The notes beneath the pieces were generated by a model that made no database searches, was not told the DNA's origin, and saw nothing but the letters and a program-made list of their open reading frames with translations. 35,411 nt of DNA from an uncultured Pelagibacteraceae bacterium. Lineage in GTDB: Bacteria > Pseudomonadota > Alphaproteobacteria > Pelagibacterales > Pelagibacteraceae. Positions 8,791 through 15,782 of the stretch are shown piece after piece. The position numbers and the translations under genes were made by a program. Each line of letters begins with the position of its first letter. Position 1 is the stretch's first letter. The stretch is from NCBI GenBank assembly GCA_902596515.1, contig CACJUF010000014.1, positions 1 through 35,411 on the forward strand, given 5' to 3'.

Positions 8791-8867
8791 GCGCCTGTAG
8801 CTCAACTGGATAGAGCGCTTGGCTACGGACCAGGAGGTTCTGGGTTCGACTCCTAGCAGGCGCACCA
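8791..8867 (+). tRNA. tRNA-Arg: tRNA-Arg (anticodon ACG)
   Basis: 77 nt including an encoded CCA (8865-8867). The acceptor GCGCCTG pairs with CAGGCGC, and the D-arm has GCTC/GAGC. The anticodon stem CTTGG/CCAGG has one U-G pair and the loop CTACGGA, giving anticodon ACG; A34 would be edited to inosine to read CGN codons. The T-arm is CTGGG, TTCGACT, CCTAG. The discriminator base is A. Confidence 0.97.
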
Positions 8868-8882
8868 TTAATAAGATAAATT

Positions 8883-8981
8883 ATGTTGAAATGGCTAATA
8901 AAATCTTCTCTTCAAATGTCTGTTATTTATTTTTTCGGAATTATTCTTATAGTTTTAATTATTTTAACTTTTATACTTTAA
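8883..8981 (+). CDS. Possible 32-aa single-span membrane peptide after tRNA-Arg
   Basis: Read directly: ATG at 8883 and TAA at 8979-8981. The product begins MLKWLIKSSLQMS and then is almost entirely hydrophobic (Tyr, Phe, Ile, Leu, Val) to its end, so it would be one N-in membrane helix with a short basic head. It begins 15 nt after the CCA end of tRNA-Arg and ends 6 nt before the thioesterase ATG, so it would sit in one transcript with both. There is no Shine-Dalgarno and I know no family. In A/T-rich DNA such an ORF can occur by chance, so this is tentative. Confidence 0.35.
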   Translation: MLKWLIKSSLQMSVIYFFGIILIVLIILTFIL

Positions 8982-8987
8982 CAAATT

Positions 8988-9392
8988 ATGTCTAATTCAT
9001 TCGAACAAATAAGTTTAAAACATGGGTTTATGAAACATAATGGTGGTGTTATGTTTAGAAATATCTCTGAAAGTGAATATGAATTTAAGTCAGTTATTAG
9101 TGAAAACCATTTGAATGCGGCAGGAATAACTCATGGAGGGTACTTGGCAGCTCTGATAGATGCTGGAGCTGGAACAGCAGCACACCGTAGTGTTCAAAAT
9201 GCGCCATGTGTAACTATTTCATTAGATCTTAAATATATCGGTGCTTCAAAAATTGGTGATGAGATTATAGGGCATGTAAAAATTTTAAAAAAAACAAAAA
9301 CTTTGGTTTTTTTATTTTGTGAATTAAAATGTAATAATAAAATAATCACATCTGCTTCTGGAGTTTGGAAAATTCTTAAGATAAAGTCTTAA
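8988..9392 (+). CDS. PaaI-type hotdog-fold acyl-CoA thioesterase
   Basis: 134 aa, typical for a single hotdog domain. Members hydrolyse acyl- or aryl-CoA thioesters in the cytoplasm as homotetramers. The family core is visible: NAAGITHGGYLAALIDAGAG at about residues 42-61 (the HGG plus a downstream acidic residue mark the active-site region), and the later strand VTISLDLKYIGASKIGDEI. The substrate cannot be read from sequence. It probably shares a transcript with tRNA-Arg and the small ORF upstream. A perfect A/T-rich hairpin followed by five T lies 35 nt after the stop. Confidence 0.88.
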   Translation: MSNSFEQISLKHGFMKHNGGVMFRNISESEYEFKSVISENHLNAAGITHGGYLAALIDAGAGTAAHRSVQNAPCVTISLDLKYIGASKIGDEIIGHVKILKKTKTLVFLFCELKCNNKIITSASGVWKILKIKS

Positions 9393-9427
9393 GCCTTTGT
9401 GTTTGATGGTAATTTGAACAATAAATC

Positions 9428-9450
9428 AAATTATGTTAAACATAATTTTT
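9428..9450 (+). terminator. Candidate A/T-rich terminator after the thioesterase gene
   Basis: AAATTATGT, TAA, ACATAATTT: nine perfect base pairs with a 3-nt loop, running into five T. The stem has only two G:C pairs, so its strength is uncertain. The symmetry would also suit a protein-binding site. Confidence 0.45.
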
Positions 9451-9523
9451 AAGAATTTGAAATGAGAACTTTTAATAGAACGATTCGGTCATGTTTTAGT
9501 CTATTTTTGTTCTTTACGAGTAA

Positions 9524-9542
9524 CTACATCTTGTAGGTAATA
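9524..9542 (+). promoter_or_regulatory. Candidate promoter region of the helicase operon with a small inverted repeat
   Basis: CTACA, TCT, TGTAG (9524-9536) is a perfect 5-bp inverted repeat, directly followed by TAATAT (9537-9542). With TTACGA about 18 bp upstream this could be a weak sigma-70 promoter, giving a leader of roughly 17 nt before the helicase ATG at 9566. The repeat would then lie in the spacer. Confidence 0.25.
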
Positions 9543-9565
9543 TATTTAACATACCAAAGATAGAA

Positions 9566-12043
9566 ATGAATAAAAATAAAATCACGGCGGTGCTTGGTCC
9601 AACAAATACTGGCAAAACCCATTTAGCAATAGAAACAATGCTCTCTTTTGATACTGGAATGATCGGTTTTCCATTAAGACTTTTAGCTAGAGAAGTTTAT
9701 GACAAAGTTATTGAAAAAACTAGATATGATCAAGTTGCTTTAATAACTGGTGAAGAAAAAATTATACCTTCAAATGCAAAATATTTTTTGTGCACAGTAG
9801 AGTCAATGCCAATAGATAAAGATTTAGAATTTGTAGGTGTTGATGAGATTCAAATGTGTGCAGACCATGAACGAGGTCATATTTTTACAGATAGGTTGCT
9901 CAATATGAGAGGAACTAAACTTACAATGTTTATGGGTTCAAACACAATCAAAGGAATAGTTTCAAAACTAAATGATGATATAGAATTCATAGATAGAAAA
10001 AGATTATCTAAACTTACTTACTCAGGTCACAAAAAAATTTCACGTATAAATAGAAAAACAGCAATTATAGCTTTTTCAACAGAAGAAGTTTATGCAATAG
10101 CAGAATTAATAAGAAGACAAAAAGGTGGGGCTGCTATTGTTATGGGATCTTTGAGTCCAAAAACAAGGAATGCACAAGTAGACTTATACCAATCAGGCGA
10201 TGTTGATTTTTTAGTGGCAACTGATGCAATAGGAATGGGTATAAATATGGATTTAGATCAAGTGTATTTTTCAAATTTAAAAAAATTTGATGGAAAAAAA
10301 TTAAGAAAACTAAATCTATCCGAGATAGGCCAAATTGCTGGAAGAGCAGGTAGATATCTCAATGATGGTAATTTTGGTATCACAGGTGATTGTAAAGAAA
10401 TTACAGCTGAAGAAGTTGAACTTTTAGAAAATCATAAATTTGAAAATATCAGAACATTATTTTGGAGAAATTCAAATTTAAATTTTAACAATCCCACTTC
10501 GTTATTAAAATCACTTGAAGAAAAGCCAAATAAAGAATGGCTTAGAAAGATTCATGAGTGTGAAGATGAGAAGGTTTTAAAGTATTTCTTAAAGAAGTTG
10601 GACTTATATAATTTTTCAGATGCAAAAGAAACACTGATGCTACTATGGGAATGCTGTCAAATTCCTGACTTTGTAAAGAAAACATACGGAAATCACATCG
10701 ATGTCGTTGAAAAAGTATTCAATTTTTTAAACAGTGATAAAAGGGAAATACCGGATAATTTTATGCATTTACAGCTTATGAAGCTAGATAAATTAGACGG
10801 AAATGTAGATTCTTTAGCGAATAGAATTGCAAATGTTAGAACTTGGTCATATGTTTCAAATAAAAACAATTGGGTCGAAAACCAAAATTACTGGATTGAA
10901 AAAACTAAATTCTTAGAGGATAAACTTTCAGATAGACTTCATGAAGAGCTTACAAAAACATTTATTGATAAAAGAGCAAGTGTACTTGCTAGAGGTTTAA
11001 AACAAGATATGGAATTTGATACTAAAATTTTAAAAAATAATAATGTCATGATCGATGATCAATTTATAGGTAAAATAAATGGACTTAAATTAGAGCTAGA
11101 TCTCAAGAAAGGAGCTTTAGAAACTGATATTAAATCTCTAAAAAAAGCCGCGAGAAAGACAATAGGGCCAGAACTTGAAAAGAGAATTCAAATTGTGATT
11201 GATACAGGTCTTGTTGAGTTAAAAAATGACTCTAGAATATATTGGAACAATGCAATAATCGGCAAATTAATTCCTGGTAAAGATTATTTGAGCCCTAATA
11301 TAGAACTATTAGTGGATGACATGTTAGAGCAAAATCAAAAAAGTAAATTAATTACTTTTTTAGAAAAATGGTTAAAGAATAAAATTTCAACAGTTTTAAA
11401 GAGTCTCTATAATTTAAAAGATTTAAAGGATAAGAATTCGTCGATAAAAGCCTTAGCTTATCAACTTTATGAAAATAATGGGGTCATTAAGAGAGATAAG
11501 GTAACTGAGTATTTAAAGAAATTAGACCAAAATGATAGAAAAATTTTAAGAGACCTAGGTGTAAAATTTGGTAGATACCATGTCTTCTTATTTAAATTAA
11601 TCAAACCAGAGCCAGTTTCTTTAAGAACACTGTTGTGGAAAAATCATAATCAAAAATACTTCAATTTAGAACCTCCAACTTTTGGTCTAAATTTTTTAAA
11701 TGATAACAAAATTCAAAACAAAAATTTTATGTTACTTTGTGGATTTGAAAAATTTAATAATTTCTATATTAGAATAGACATCTTAGAGAGATTATTTGTA
11801 CAAATTATAAATACAGATAAAAAAGATATGAGGGAAATAAAGATGATACCAGAGATGTTAAATTTATTAGGATGTAACAAAGATGACTTTAAACAACTAC
11901 TTAAAGCTATGAGTTATAAAATTTCGGAAAAAAATAATGAAGTTTTCTTTAAATATGTTCCAAAAAAGAAGGTAAAGTTTCAAAATAAAGAAAATATTAA
12001 AGAAAATCCTTTTGGTATTCTAAAAAATTTAAATCTTAATTAA
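9566..12043 (+). CDS. Suv3-like DExH-box RNA helicase
   Basis: 825 aa. It is related to mitochondrial SUV3, an NTP-driven RNA unwinding enzyme; alphaproteobacterial homologues are widespread but little studied. Helicase motifs in order: Walker A GPTNTGKTH at residues 11-19, FPLRLLAREVY, DExH-type motif II as DEIQ at 93-96, MGSNT, a motif V region ATDAIGMGINMDLDQVYFS, and motif VI QIAGRAGRY. The roughly 500-residue C-terminal half is Lys/Glu-rich with no motif I recognise beyond Suv3-like helical sequence. It heads an operon: the TerB-like gene follows after 4 nt, then fdxA after 2 nt. In many alphaproteobacteria an S4-domain (HslR-like) gene sits between helicase and fdxA; here a TerB-like gene holds that place. 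Confidence 0.9.
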   Translation: MNKNKITAVLGPTNTGKTHLAIETMLSFDTGMIGFPLRLLAREVYDKVIEKTRYDQVALITGEEKIIPSNAKYFLCTVESMPIDKDLEFVGVDEIQMCADHERGHIFTDRLLNMRGTKLTMFMGSNTIKGIVSKLNDDIEFIDRKRLSKLTYSGHKKISRINRKTAIIAFSTEEVYAIAELIRRQKGGAAIVMGSLSPKTRNAQVDLYQSGDVDFLVATDAIGMGINMDLDQVYFSNLKKFDGKKLRKLNLSEIGQIAGRAGRYLNDGNFGITGDCKEITAEEVELLENHKFENIRTLFWRNSNLNFNNPTSLLKSLEEKPNKEWLRKIHECEDEKVLKYFLKKLDLYNFSDAKETLMLLWECCQIPDFVKKTYGNHIDVVEKVFNFLNSDKREIPDNFMHLQLMKLDKLDGNVDSLANRIANVRTWSYVSNKNNWVENQNYWIEKTKFLEDKLSDRLHEELTKTFIDKRASVLARGLKQDMEFDTKILKNNNVMIDDQFIGKINGLKLELDLKKGALETDIKSLKKAARKTIGPELEKRIQIVIDTGLVELKNDSRIYWNNAIIGKLIPGKDYLSPNIELLVDDMLEQNQKSKLITFLEKWLKNKISTVLKSLYNLKDLKDKNSSIKALAYQLYENNGVIKRDKVTEYLKKLDQNDRKILRDLGVKFGRYHVFLFKLIKPEPVSLRTLLWKNHNQKYFNLEPPTFGLNFLNDNKIQNKNFMLLCGFEKFNNFYIRIDILERLFVQIINTDKKDMREIKMIPEMLNLLGCNKDDFKQLLKAMSYKISEKNNEVFFKYVPKKKVKFQNKENIKENPFGILKNLNLN

Positions 12044-12047
12044 AATT

Positions 12048-12452
12048 ATGTTTTTTAAAAAAGATAAGAATGAAAGTAGTAATTTATCTAAAGTAGCTGC
12101 ACTTTTAATTCACGCAGCTAAAATTGATGAAAACTTTTCGAAAAGTGAAGAAATAATTATAAAACAAGCTCTTTTACAAATGGGTGCGAACGATGAAAAT
12201 TTAGAAAAAATATTTTTAGATGGAAAAAAAATTGAAGAAAATTCAAATCAAATTTTAGAATTTACAAAAGAAGTAAAAAATATGGAAGAAAATGATAAAA
12301 TAAAAATAATTGAGACACTTTGGAGAATAATTTACTCAAATAATGAAGCTGATATTTATGAGACAAGTTTAATGAGAAGACTAGGTGGACTGTTATATAT
12401 TGACAGCAAATTAATGGGCGATATTAAGGAGAGAATTAAAAATAAAATCTGA
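12048..12452 (+). CDS. TerB-like helical domain protein
   Basis: 134 aa, all-helical by composition, without signal peptide or membrane span. The pattern of a first helix ([20 protein letters not shown]), acidic turns such as [10 protein letters not shown], and a second repeat-like half ([19 protein letters not shown]) matches the tellurite-resistance TerB fold, in which Asp/Glu residues in two EF-hand-like positions bind divalent metal. The name reflects fold only; there is no sign of a ter operon or tellurite function. It is 4 nt after the helicase and 2 nt before fdxA, so translation is probably coupled. Confidence 0.75.
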   Translation: MFFKKDKNESSNLSKVAALLIHAAKIDENFSKSEEIIIKQALLQMGANDENLEKIFLDGKKIEENSNQILEFTKEVKNMEENDKIKIIETLWRIIYSNNEADIYETSLMRRLGGLLYIDSKLMGDIKERIKNKI

Positions 12453-12454
12453 TT

Positions 12455-12781
12455 ATGACATACATAGTAAATGATAAATGTATCAAATGTAAATTAATGG
12501 ACTGTGTTGAAGTCTGTCCAGTAGATTGTTTCTATGAGGGAAAAAATATGCTTGTAATTAAACCTGATGAGTGTATAGATTGTGGCGTTTGTGAACCTGA
12601 ATGTCCTGTTGATGCTATTAAAGCTGACATAGAGCCAGGCAGTGAGAAGTGGCTAGAAATCAATAAAAAATATTCTGAGATCTGGCCTAACATAAGTGAG
12701 AAAAAAGATCCACCTTCGGATCACGAAAAATATAAAAATGAGCAAAATAAGTTTGAAAAATATTTTAAAGAAAACCTTTAA
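12455..12781 (+). CDS. fdxA: 7Fe (3Fe-4S/4Fe-4S) ferredoxin
   Basis: 108 aa. The cysteine spacing matches Azotobacter-type FdI: C9, C17 and C50 suit the 3Fe-4S cluster, while C21, C40, C43 and C46 suit the 4Fe-4S cluster; C12 and C25 are extra as in that family. It is a small cytoplasmic electron carrier whose partner is not known here. The C-terminal 45 residues ([20 protein letters not shown] and onward) are the usual FdxA extension. Its last 44 bp overlap the 5' end of carD in another frame, and its stop codon lies at the start of an 11-A run. Confidence 0.95.
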   Translation: MTYIVNDKCIKCKLMDCVEVCPVDCFYEGKNMLVIKPDECIDCGVCEPECPVDAIKADIEPGSEKWLEINKKYSEIWPNISEKKDPPSDHEKYKNEQNKFEKYFKENL

Positions 12782-13601
12782 AAAAAAAAACAAGCCAAAA
12801 GTCAGAAAAAAAAAGGTCAAAAAAGTTAAAAAAGTAAAAATTATCAAGTTAAAAAAAGTAAAAAAAATTTTAAAAATTTCAAAGAAAGTCGAAAAAAAAA
12901 GTAAACAGAAAACTGAAACTCAAAGTGAAAATTTAAGAATTCCTAAAAGTAACGAAATAAAACCTGAGATCAAAAAGGTAAAAAAACAAAATACTGAAAA
13001 GAGAGAATATAAAATTAAAGATTATGTTGTATATCCTAAACACGGTGTAGGTCAAATTACGGAATTTAAGAAAATTAATATTGGTGGGATAGATGTTGAA
13101 ACCTATATTATAAAGTTTGAAAAAGACAAAGCTAACGGTATGGTACCAGTCAATAAACAATCTCATTTGCGTCCACTTTCAACGATTAATCAAGTTAACA
13201 AAAGTATTTCAATTTTAAAAAGCAAACCAAAAATTAAAAGGTCTATGTGGAGTAGAAGAGCTCAAGAATATGAGGCTAAAATTTCTTCTGGTAAAATTTA
13301 CGAATTAGCTGAGGTAGTAAGAGATCTTAATAAAGGCGATGATCTTATGATTGATCAATCTTACAGTGAAAGACAACTATTTGAGAAAGCTTATGATCGA
13401 ATTCTTTCAGAATTCCAAATTGTTTTGAATGTTTCAAGAGAAGATACACAAAAAAAACTTGATAAAGCTCTTAAAAGAAATCTTAATAAAGAAATAAAGG
13501 AAGAAGATAAAATTGCTAAAACGTCAAGTTCAACTACAAGCTCAAGTGAATTAACCGTTGAAGAGCCAATTTCAGAGGATGATGAACGAATAGAGGAATA
13601 A
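12738..13601 (+). CDS. carD: CarD/CdnL-family RNA polymerase-binding regulator with Lys-rich N-terminal tail
   Basis: 287 aa from the ATG at 12738, whereas typical CdnL proteins are about 160-170 aa. CarD proteins bind the RNA polymerase beta subunit and stabilise open promoter complexes, notably at rRNA promoters. The CarD/TRCF domain starts around residue 91 ([20 protein letters not shown]) and is followed by the helical domain, including [20 protein letters not shown]. The first 85-90 residues are almost all Lys with Val/Ile/Leu, and the C-terminus is Ser/Glu-rich. No other start codon lies between 12738 and the CarD domain, so the tail seems real. An upstream in-frame ATG at 12696 would lengthen the fdxA overlap to 86 bp. 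Poly-A runs of 11 and 9 nt lie in the tail region. Confidence 0.88.
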   Translation: MSKISLKNILKKTFKKKNKPKVRKKKVKKVKKVKIIKLKKVKKILKISKKVEKKSKQKTETQSENLRIPKSNEIKPEIKKVKKQNTEKREYKIKDYVVYPKHGVGQITEFKKINIGGIDVETYIIKFEKDKANGMVPVNKQSHLRPLSTINQVNKSISILKSKPKIKRSMWSRRAQEYEAKISSGKIYELAEVVRDLNKGDDLMIDQSYSERQLFEKAYDRILSEFQIVLNVSREDTQKKLDKALKRNLNKEIKEEDKIAKTSSSTTSSSELTVEEPISEDDERIEE

Positions 13602-13602
13602 A

Positions 13603-13642
13603 AAAAACGCCTCTCACACATAAAGTTATGAGAAGCGTTTTT
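13603..13642. terminator. Bidirectional terminator between carD and the 25-aa peptide gene
   Basis: AAAAACGC, C, TCTCA pairs with TGAGA, A, GCGTTTTT around a 12-nt loop. There are A-runs on the left and T-runs on the right, so both strands produce a stem followed by U residues. It begins immediately after the carD stop and lies 20 bp beyond the stop of the convergent peptide gene. Confidence 0.85.
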
Positions 13643-13661
13643 AATAAAGAATACTAAGTTA

Positions 13662-13739
13662 TTATCTTCTTCTTCTTTTTTTAGCTTTTTTCTTAGCTTT
13701 TTTCTTAGCCTTCTTTGCTTTTTTTCTTCTCTTAGGCAT
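13662..13739 (-). CDS. 25-aa extremely basic peptide (Lys/Arg/Ala)
   Basis: Read directly on the reverse strand: ATG at 13739 and TAA at 13662-13664. After Met-Pro the 23 remaining residues are only Lys, Arg and Ala: KRRKKAKKAKKKAKKKAKK followed by four Arg. A strong Shine-Dalgarno (AAGGGAG) lies about 7 nt before the ATG, which is rare in this window, and the gene has its own upstream region with a TTGACA -35 and its own terminator. That context argues for a real, well-expressed gene. The composition recalls histone H1 tails, protamines and the 25-aa eukaryotic ribosomal protein eL41, but composition alone shows no homology. It probably binds nucleic acid (DNA or rRNA); function unknown. Confidence 0.75.
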   Translation of the reverse strand: MPKRRKKAKKAKKKAKKKAKKRRRR

Positions 13740-13761
13740 CTTTAGCTCCCTTTTTAGTTAA

Positions 13762-13780
13762 ACGAATCAAATTGATTCGT
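13762..13780. promoter_or_regulatory. Perfect inverted repeat upstream of the 25-aa peptide gene
   Basis: ACGAATCA, AAT, TGATTCGT: two perfect 8-bp arms with a 3-bp centre, flanked by partly symmetric TTAA sequences. It lies 22 bp before the peptide ATG, between it and a perfect TTGACA on the reverse strand (13819-13814). It could be an operator at the transcription start or a hairpin in the leader. No long U-run follows it. Confidence 0.45.
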
Positions 13781-13813
13781 AATTAACTTATTTTTATTTT
13801 TTTATACTCGTTA

Positions 13814-13819
13814 TGTCAA
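13814..13819 (-). promoter_or_regulatory. Candidate -35 element for the 25-aa peptide gene
   Basis: Perfect TTGACA on the reverse strand. At 16-17 bp spacing the -10 would be ATAAAA or TAAAAA, which is only a fair match. The remaining sequence up to 13937 is A/T-rich, with no gene that I can see. Confidence 0.4.
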
Positions 13820-13937
13820 TTCTTTAATTAAAGTAAAAAATTTTGAAAAAAAATTTTATAAAAATATTATTTTTATATTTTTAAAAGTGTAAAAAAGTTA
13901 ATGTTTATGCGCTTTATAATCAAATATTTTTAATAAA

Positions 13938-15635
13938 TTAATAAAGTTTTTCTAGATCATCTTTATATTTATCTAAAATTTTTTTTCTTTTTAGTTTTAA
14001 TGTTGGTGTTAACATTCCATTTTCAATTGAAAATTCTTCCTCGATTAATTTAAATTTTTTAACTTTTTCGACTAAAGATAAAGTTTTATTTAAATTTCCT
14101 AAAAAAATTTCAATTTCTTTTCTATTTTGAGTACTTTCAGAAACAATTAACGCAACTAAATAAGTTTTTTTGTCTCCATAAACAAAACTTTGCTTAATTT
14201 TTTCATTTAAACATAATAAATTTTCAATTTTAGATGGTGAAATGTTGTCTCCACCAAGTGTAACTATTATTTCTTTCTTTCTATCAGTAATTTTTAAATT
14301 TCCTTCTTTTGTGATCTCTCCAATATCACCAGTGTGCAACCAGCCATTCCTTATGACATCATCAGTCTCTTTTTTCATATTCCAATATCCAAGCATGACA
14401 TTTTCACCTTTGACTAAAATTTCACCGTCCTCAGCTATATTTACCTGATTTGTTTTAAAAGGAGGCCCCACTGTATCAATTTTAATTTTTTCAGGAATAT
14501 TACAACTTACAACAGGTGAGGCCTCTGTAAGACCATAACCTTGGAGCGTAGGCAATCCTATTGCGTTTAAAAATTCTCCAATTTTTCTGTCTAAAGCACC
14601 ACCCCCAGATACAAAGGCCTTTAGTTTTCCACCGAACTGATTTTTTATCTTTTTTCTTACTAGTTTTTCACAAAAAAAATTAACTAATTTTTCTCTTAAA
14701 GTTAAATTCTGATTATTTAGTTTTTTGATACCAAGGGAGATGGTGGATGATATCAGTTTTTTCTTGAACCCTTTTTGTTTTGAAAAATTCATTGAAATTT
14801 TACCATACAAATTTTGATAAAATCTTGGGACAGCTGTCATAATCGTTGGTTTTACAATGGACATATTGGATAATAACTTCTCTAGACTCTCGGCATAATA
14901 AATTCTTGCACCAAGTGAAATTTGAACAAATTGAACTGCATGCTCATATGAATGAGATAATGGTAACCATGTTAAAAAAGTAGGTTCCCCATCCTGAACT
15001 AATTGATTTAATATTTCTTGAGCTCCCTCACAATTTGATAAAATTCCTCCATGACTAAGCATTACTCCTTTAGGATTACCAGTCGTTCCAGATGTATAAA
15101 TTATACAAGCAAGATCTTTCCTCTCAAGATTTTGATTAAAACTTATCTGAGGATTTGATTCATTTTTTTCTAAATATGCATCGAATATATTTTCTATGTT
15201 CTCAACTCTTTCATTTATGTTTTCAATAGATAAAACTTTTATCTCTTCTGAAATAAATTTTTTAATTTTTTTTAATTGAATTTCATTAGAGACGATACAA
15301 ATTTTTGGCTTACAATCATTAATGATATATCCATAATCTTTCTCTGAATAAGTTGTAAATAATGGCACTGTTACTCCACCTGCATTCATAATTGATATAT
15401 CAGAGATAAGCCACTCTGGTCGATTTTCAGATAATAGAATGCATCGGTCTCCATCAGTTAAGTTTGATCTCAAGTATTCAGATAAAATTTGAACTTTTAA
15501 AGCAACTTGTTCCCAAGTAAAACCTTTTTCATTTTCTTTTAACCATTTTAAAAATGGTTTTTCAGCAACTGAGTTAATTTCTTTATACTTTGTAAAAAAA
15601 AGTTCTACTAAACTGTTTATTCTACTTAATTGCAT
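13938..15635 (-). CDS. Long-chain acyl-CoA synthetase (AMP-forming)
   Basis: 565 aa, slightly short for the FACS subfamily. It activates fatty acids to acyl-CoA through an acyl-adenylate. Visible motifs: P-loop YTSGTTGNPKGVMLSHGG near residue 180, LPLSHSYEHAVQF, GYGLTEASPVVSCN, GWLHTGDIGEI and the hinge region ITDRKKEIIVTLGG. LPLSHSYE and the Lys-rich C-terminal segment ending LKLKRKKILDKYKDDLEKLY are typical of bacterial FadD15-type enzymes. The ATG lies just 4 nt from the encoded CCA end of tRNA-Leu on the same strand, so there is no room for a Shine-Dalgarno after tRNA processing. The chain-length preference is not readable. Confidence 0.92.
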   Translation of the reverse strand: MQLSRINSLVELFFTKYKEINSVAEKPFLKWLKENEKGFTWEQVALKVQILSEYLRSNLTDGDRCILLSENRPEWLISDISIMNAGGVTVPLFTTYSEKDYGYIINDCKPKICIVSNEIQLKKIKKFISEEIKVLSIENINERVENIENIFDAYLEKNESNPQISFNQNLERKDLACIIYTSGTTGNPKGVMLSHGGILSNCEGAQEILNQLVQDGEPTFLTWLPLSHSYEHAVQFVQISLGARIYYAESLEKLLSNMSIVKPTIMTAVPRFYQNLYGKISMNFSKQKGFKKKLISSTISLGIKKLNNQNLTLREKLVNFFCEKLVRKKIKNQFGGKLKAFVSGGGALDRKIGEFLNAIGLPTLQGYGLTEASPVVSCNIPEKIKIDTVGPPFKTNQVNIAEDGEILVKGENVMLGYWNMKKETDDVIRNGWLHTGDIGEITKEGNLKITDRKKEIIVTLGGDNISPSKIENLLCLNEKIKQSFVYGDKKTYLVALIVSESTQNRKEIEIFLGNLNKTLSLVEKVKKFKLIEEEFSIENGMLTPTLKLKRKKILDKYKDDLEKLY

Positions 15636-15639
15636 AATT

Positions 15640-15724
15640 TGGTGGGCGAAGAGAGAATCGAACTCTCACTTCTTGCGAAACACGATTTTGAGTCGTGCGC
15701 GTCTACCAGTTCCGCCATTCGCCC
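15640..15724 (-). tRNA. tRNA-Leu: tRNA-Leu (anticodon CAA)
   Basis: 85 nt on the reverse strand, with CCA encoded at 15642-15640. The acceptor GGGCGAA pairs with TTCGCCC. The anticodon stem CACGA/TCGTG encloses the loop CTCAAAA, giving anticodon CAA, which reads UUG. A long variable arm and T-arm GAGAG, TTCGATT, CTCTC fit a class II tRNA-Leu. The acyl-CoA synthetase start codon follows after 4 nt. Confidence 0.97.
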
Positions 15725-15782
15725 TGATTGTTCTATAATTTATTAAATAGTATAAGAACTAAAATTATATTAAAACCAAAAA

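Noticed and set aside
9462..9536. 24-codon ORF starting MRTFNRT before the helicase gene
   Set aside because: Too short, no Shine-Dalgarno, and it ends in the CTACA/TGTAG dyad; more likely untranslated sequence.
12696..12737. Earlier ATG for carD
   Set aside because: It would lengthen the overlap with fdxA to 86 bp and add residues that only mirror fdxA coding sequence in another frame; 12738 is the simpler start, though neither is proven.
12780..12814. Possible frameshift in carD at poly-A runs
   Set aside because: The frame is open from 12738 to 13601 as given and the CarD domain is intact, so I do not call a pseudogene; slippage is noted as a finding instead.
12653..12847. 64-aa Phe/Leu-rich reverse ORF
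   Set aside because: It is the complement of the Lys-rich carD tail and the fdxA end, not a membrane protein.
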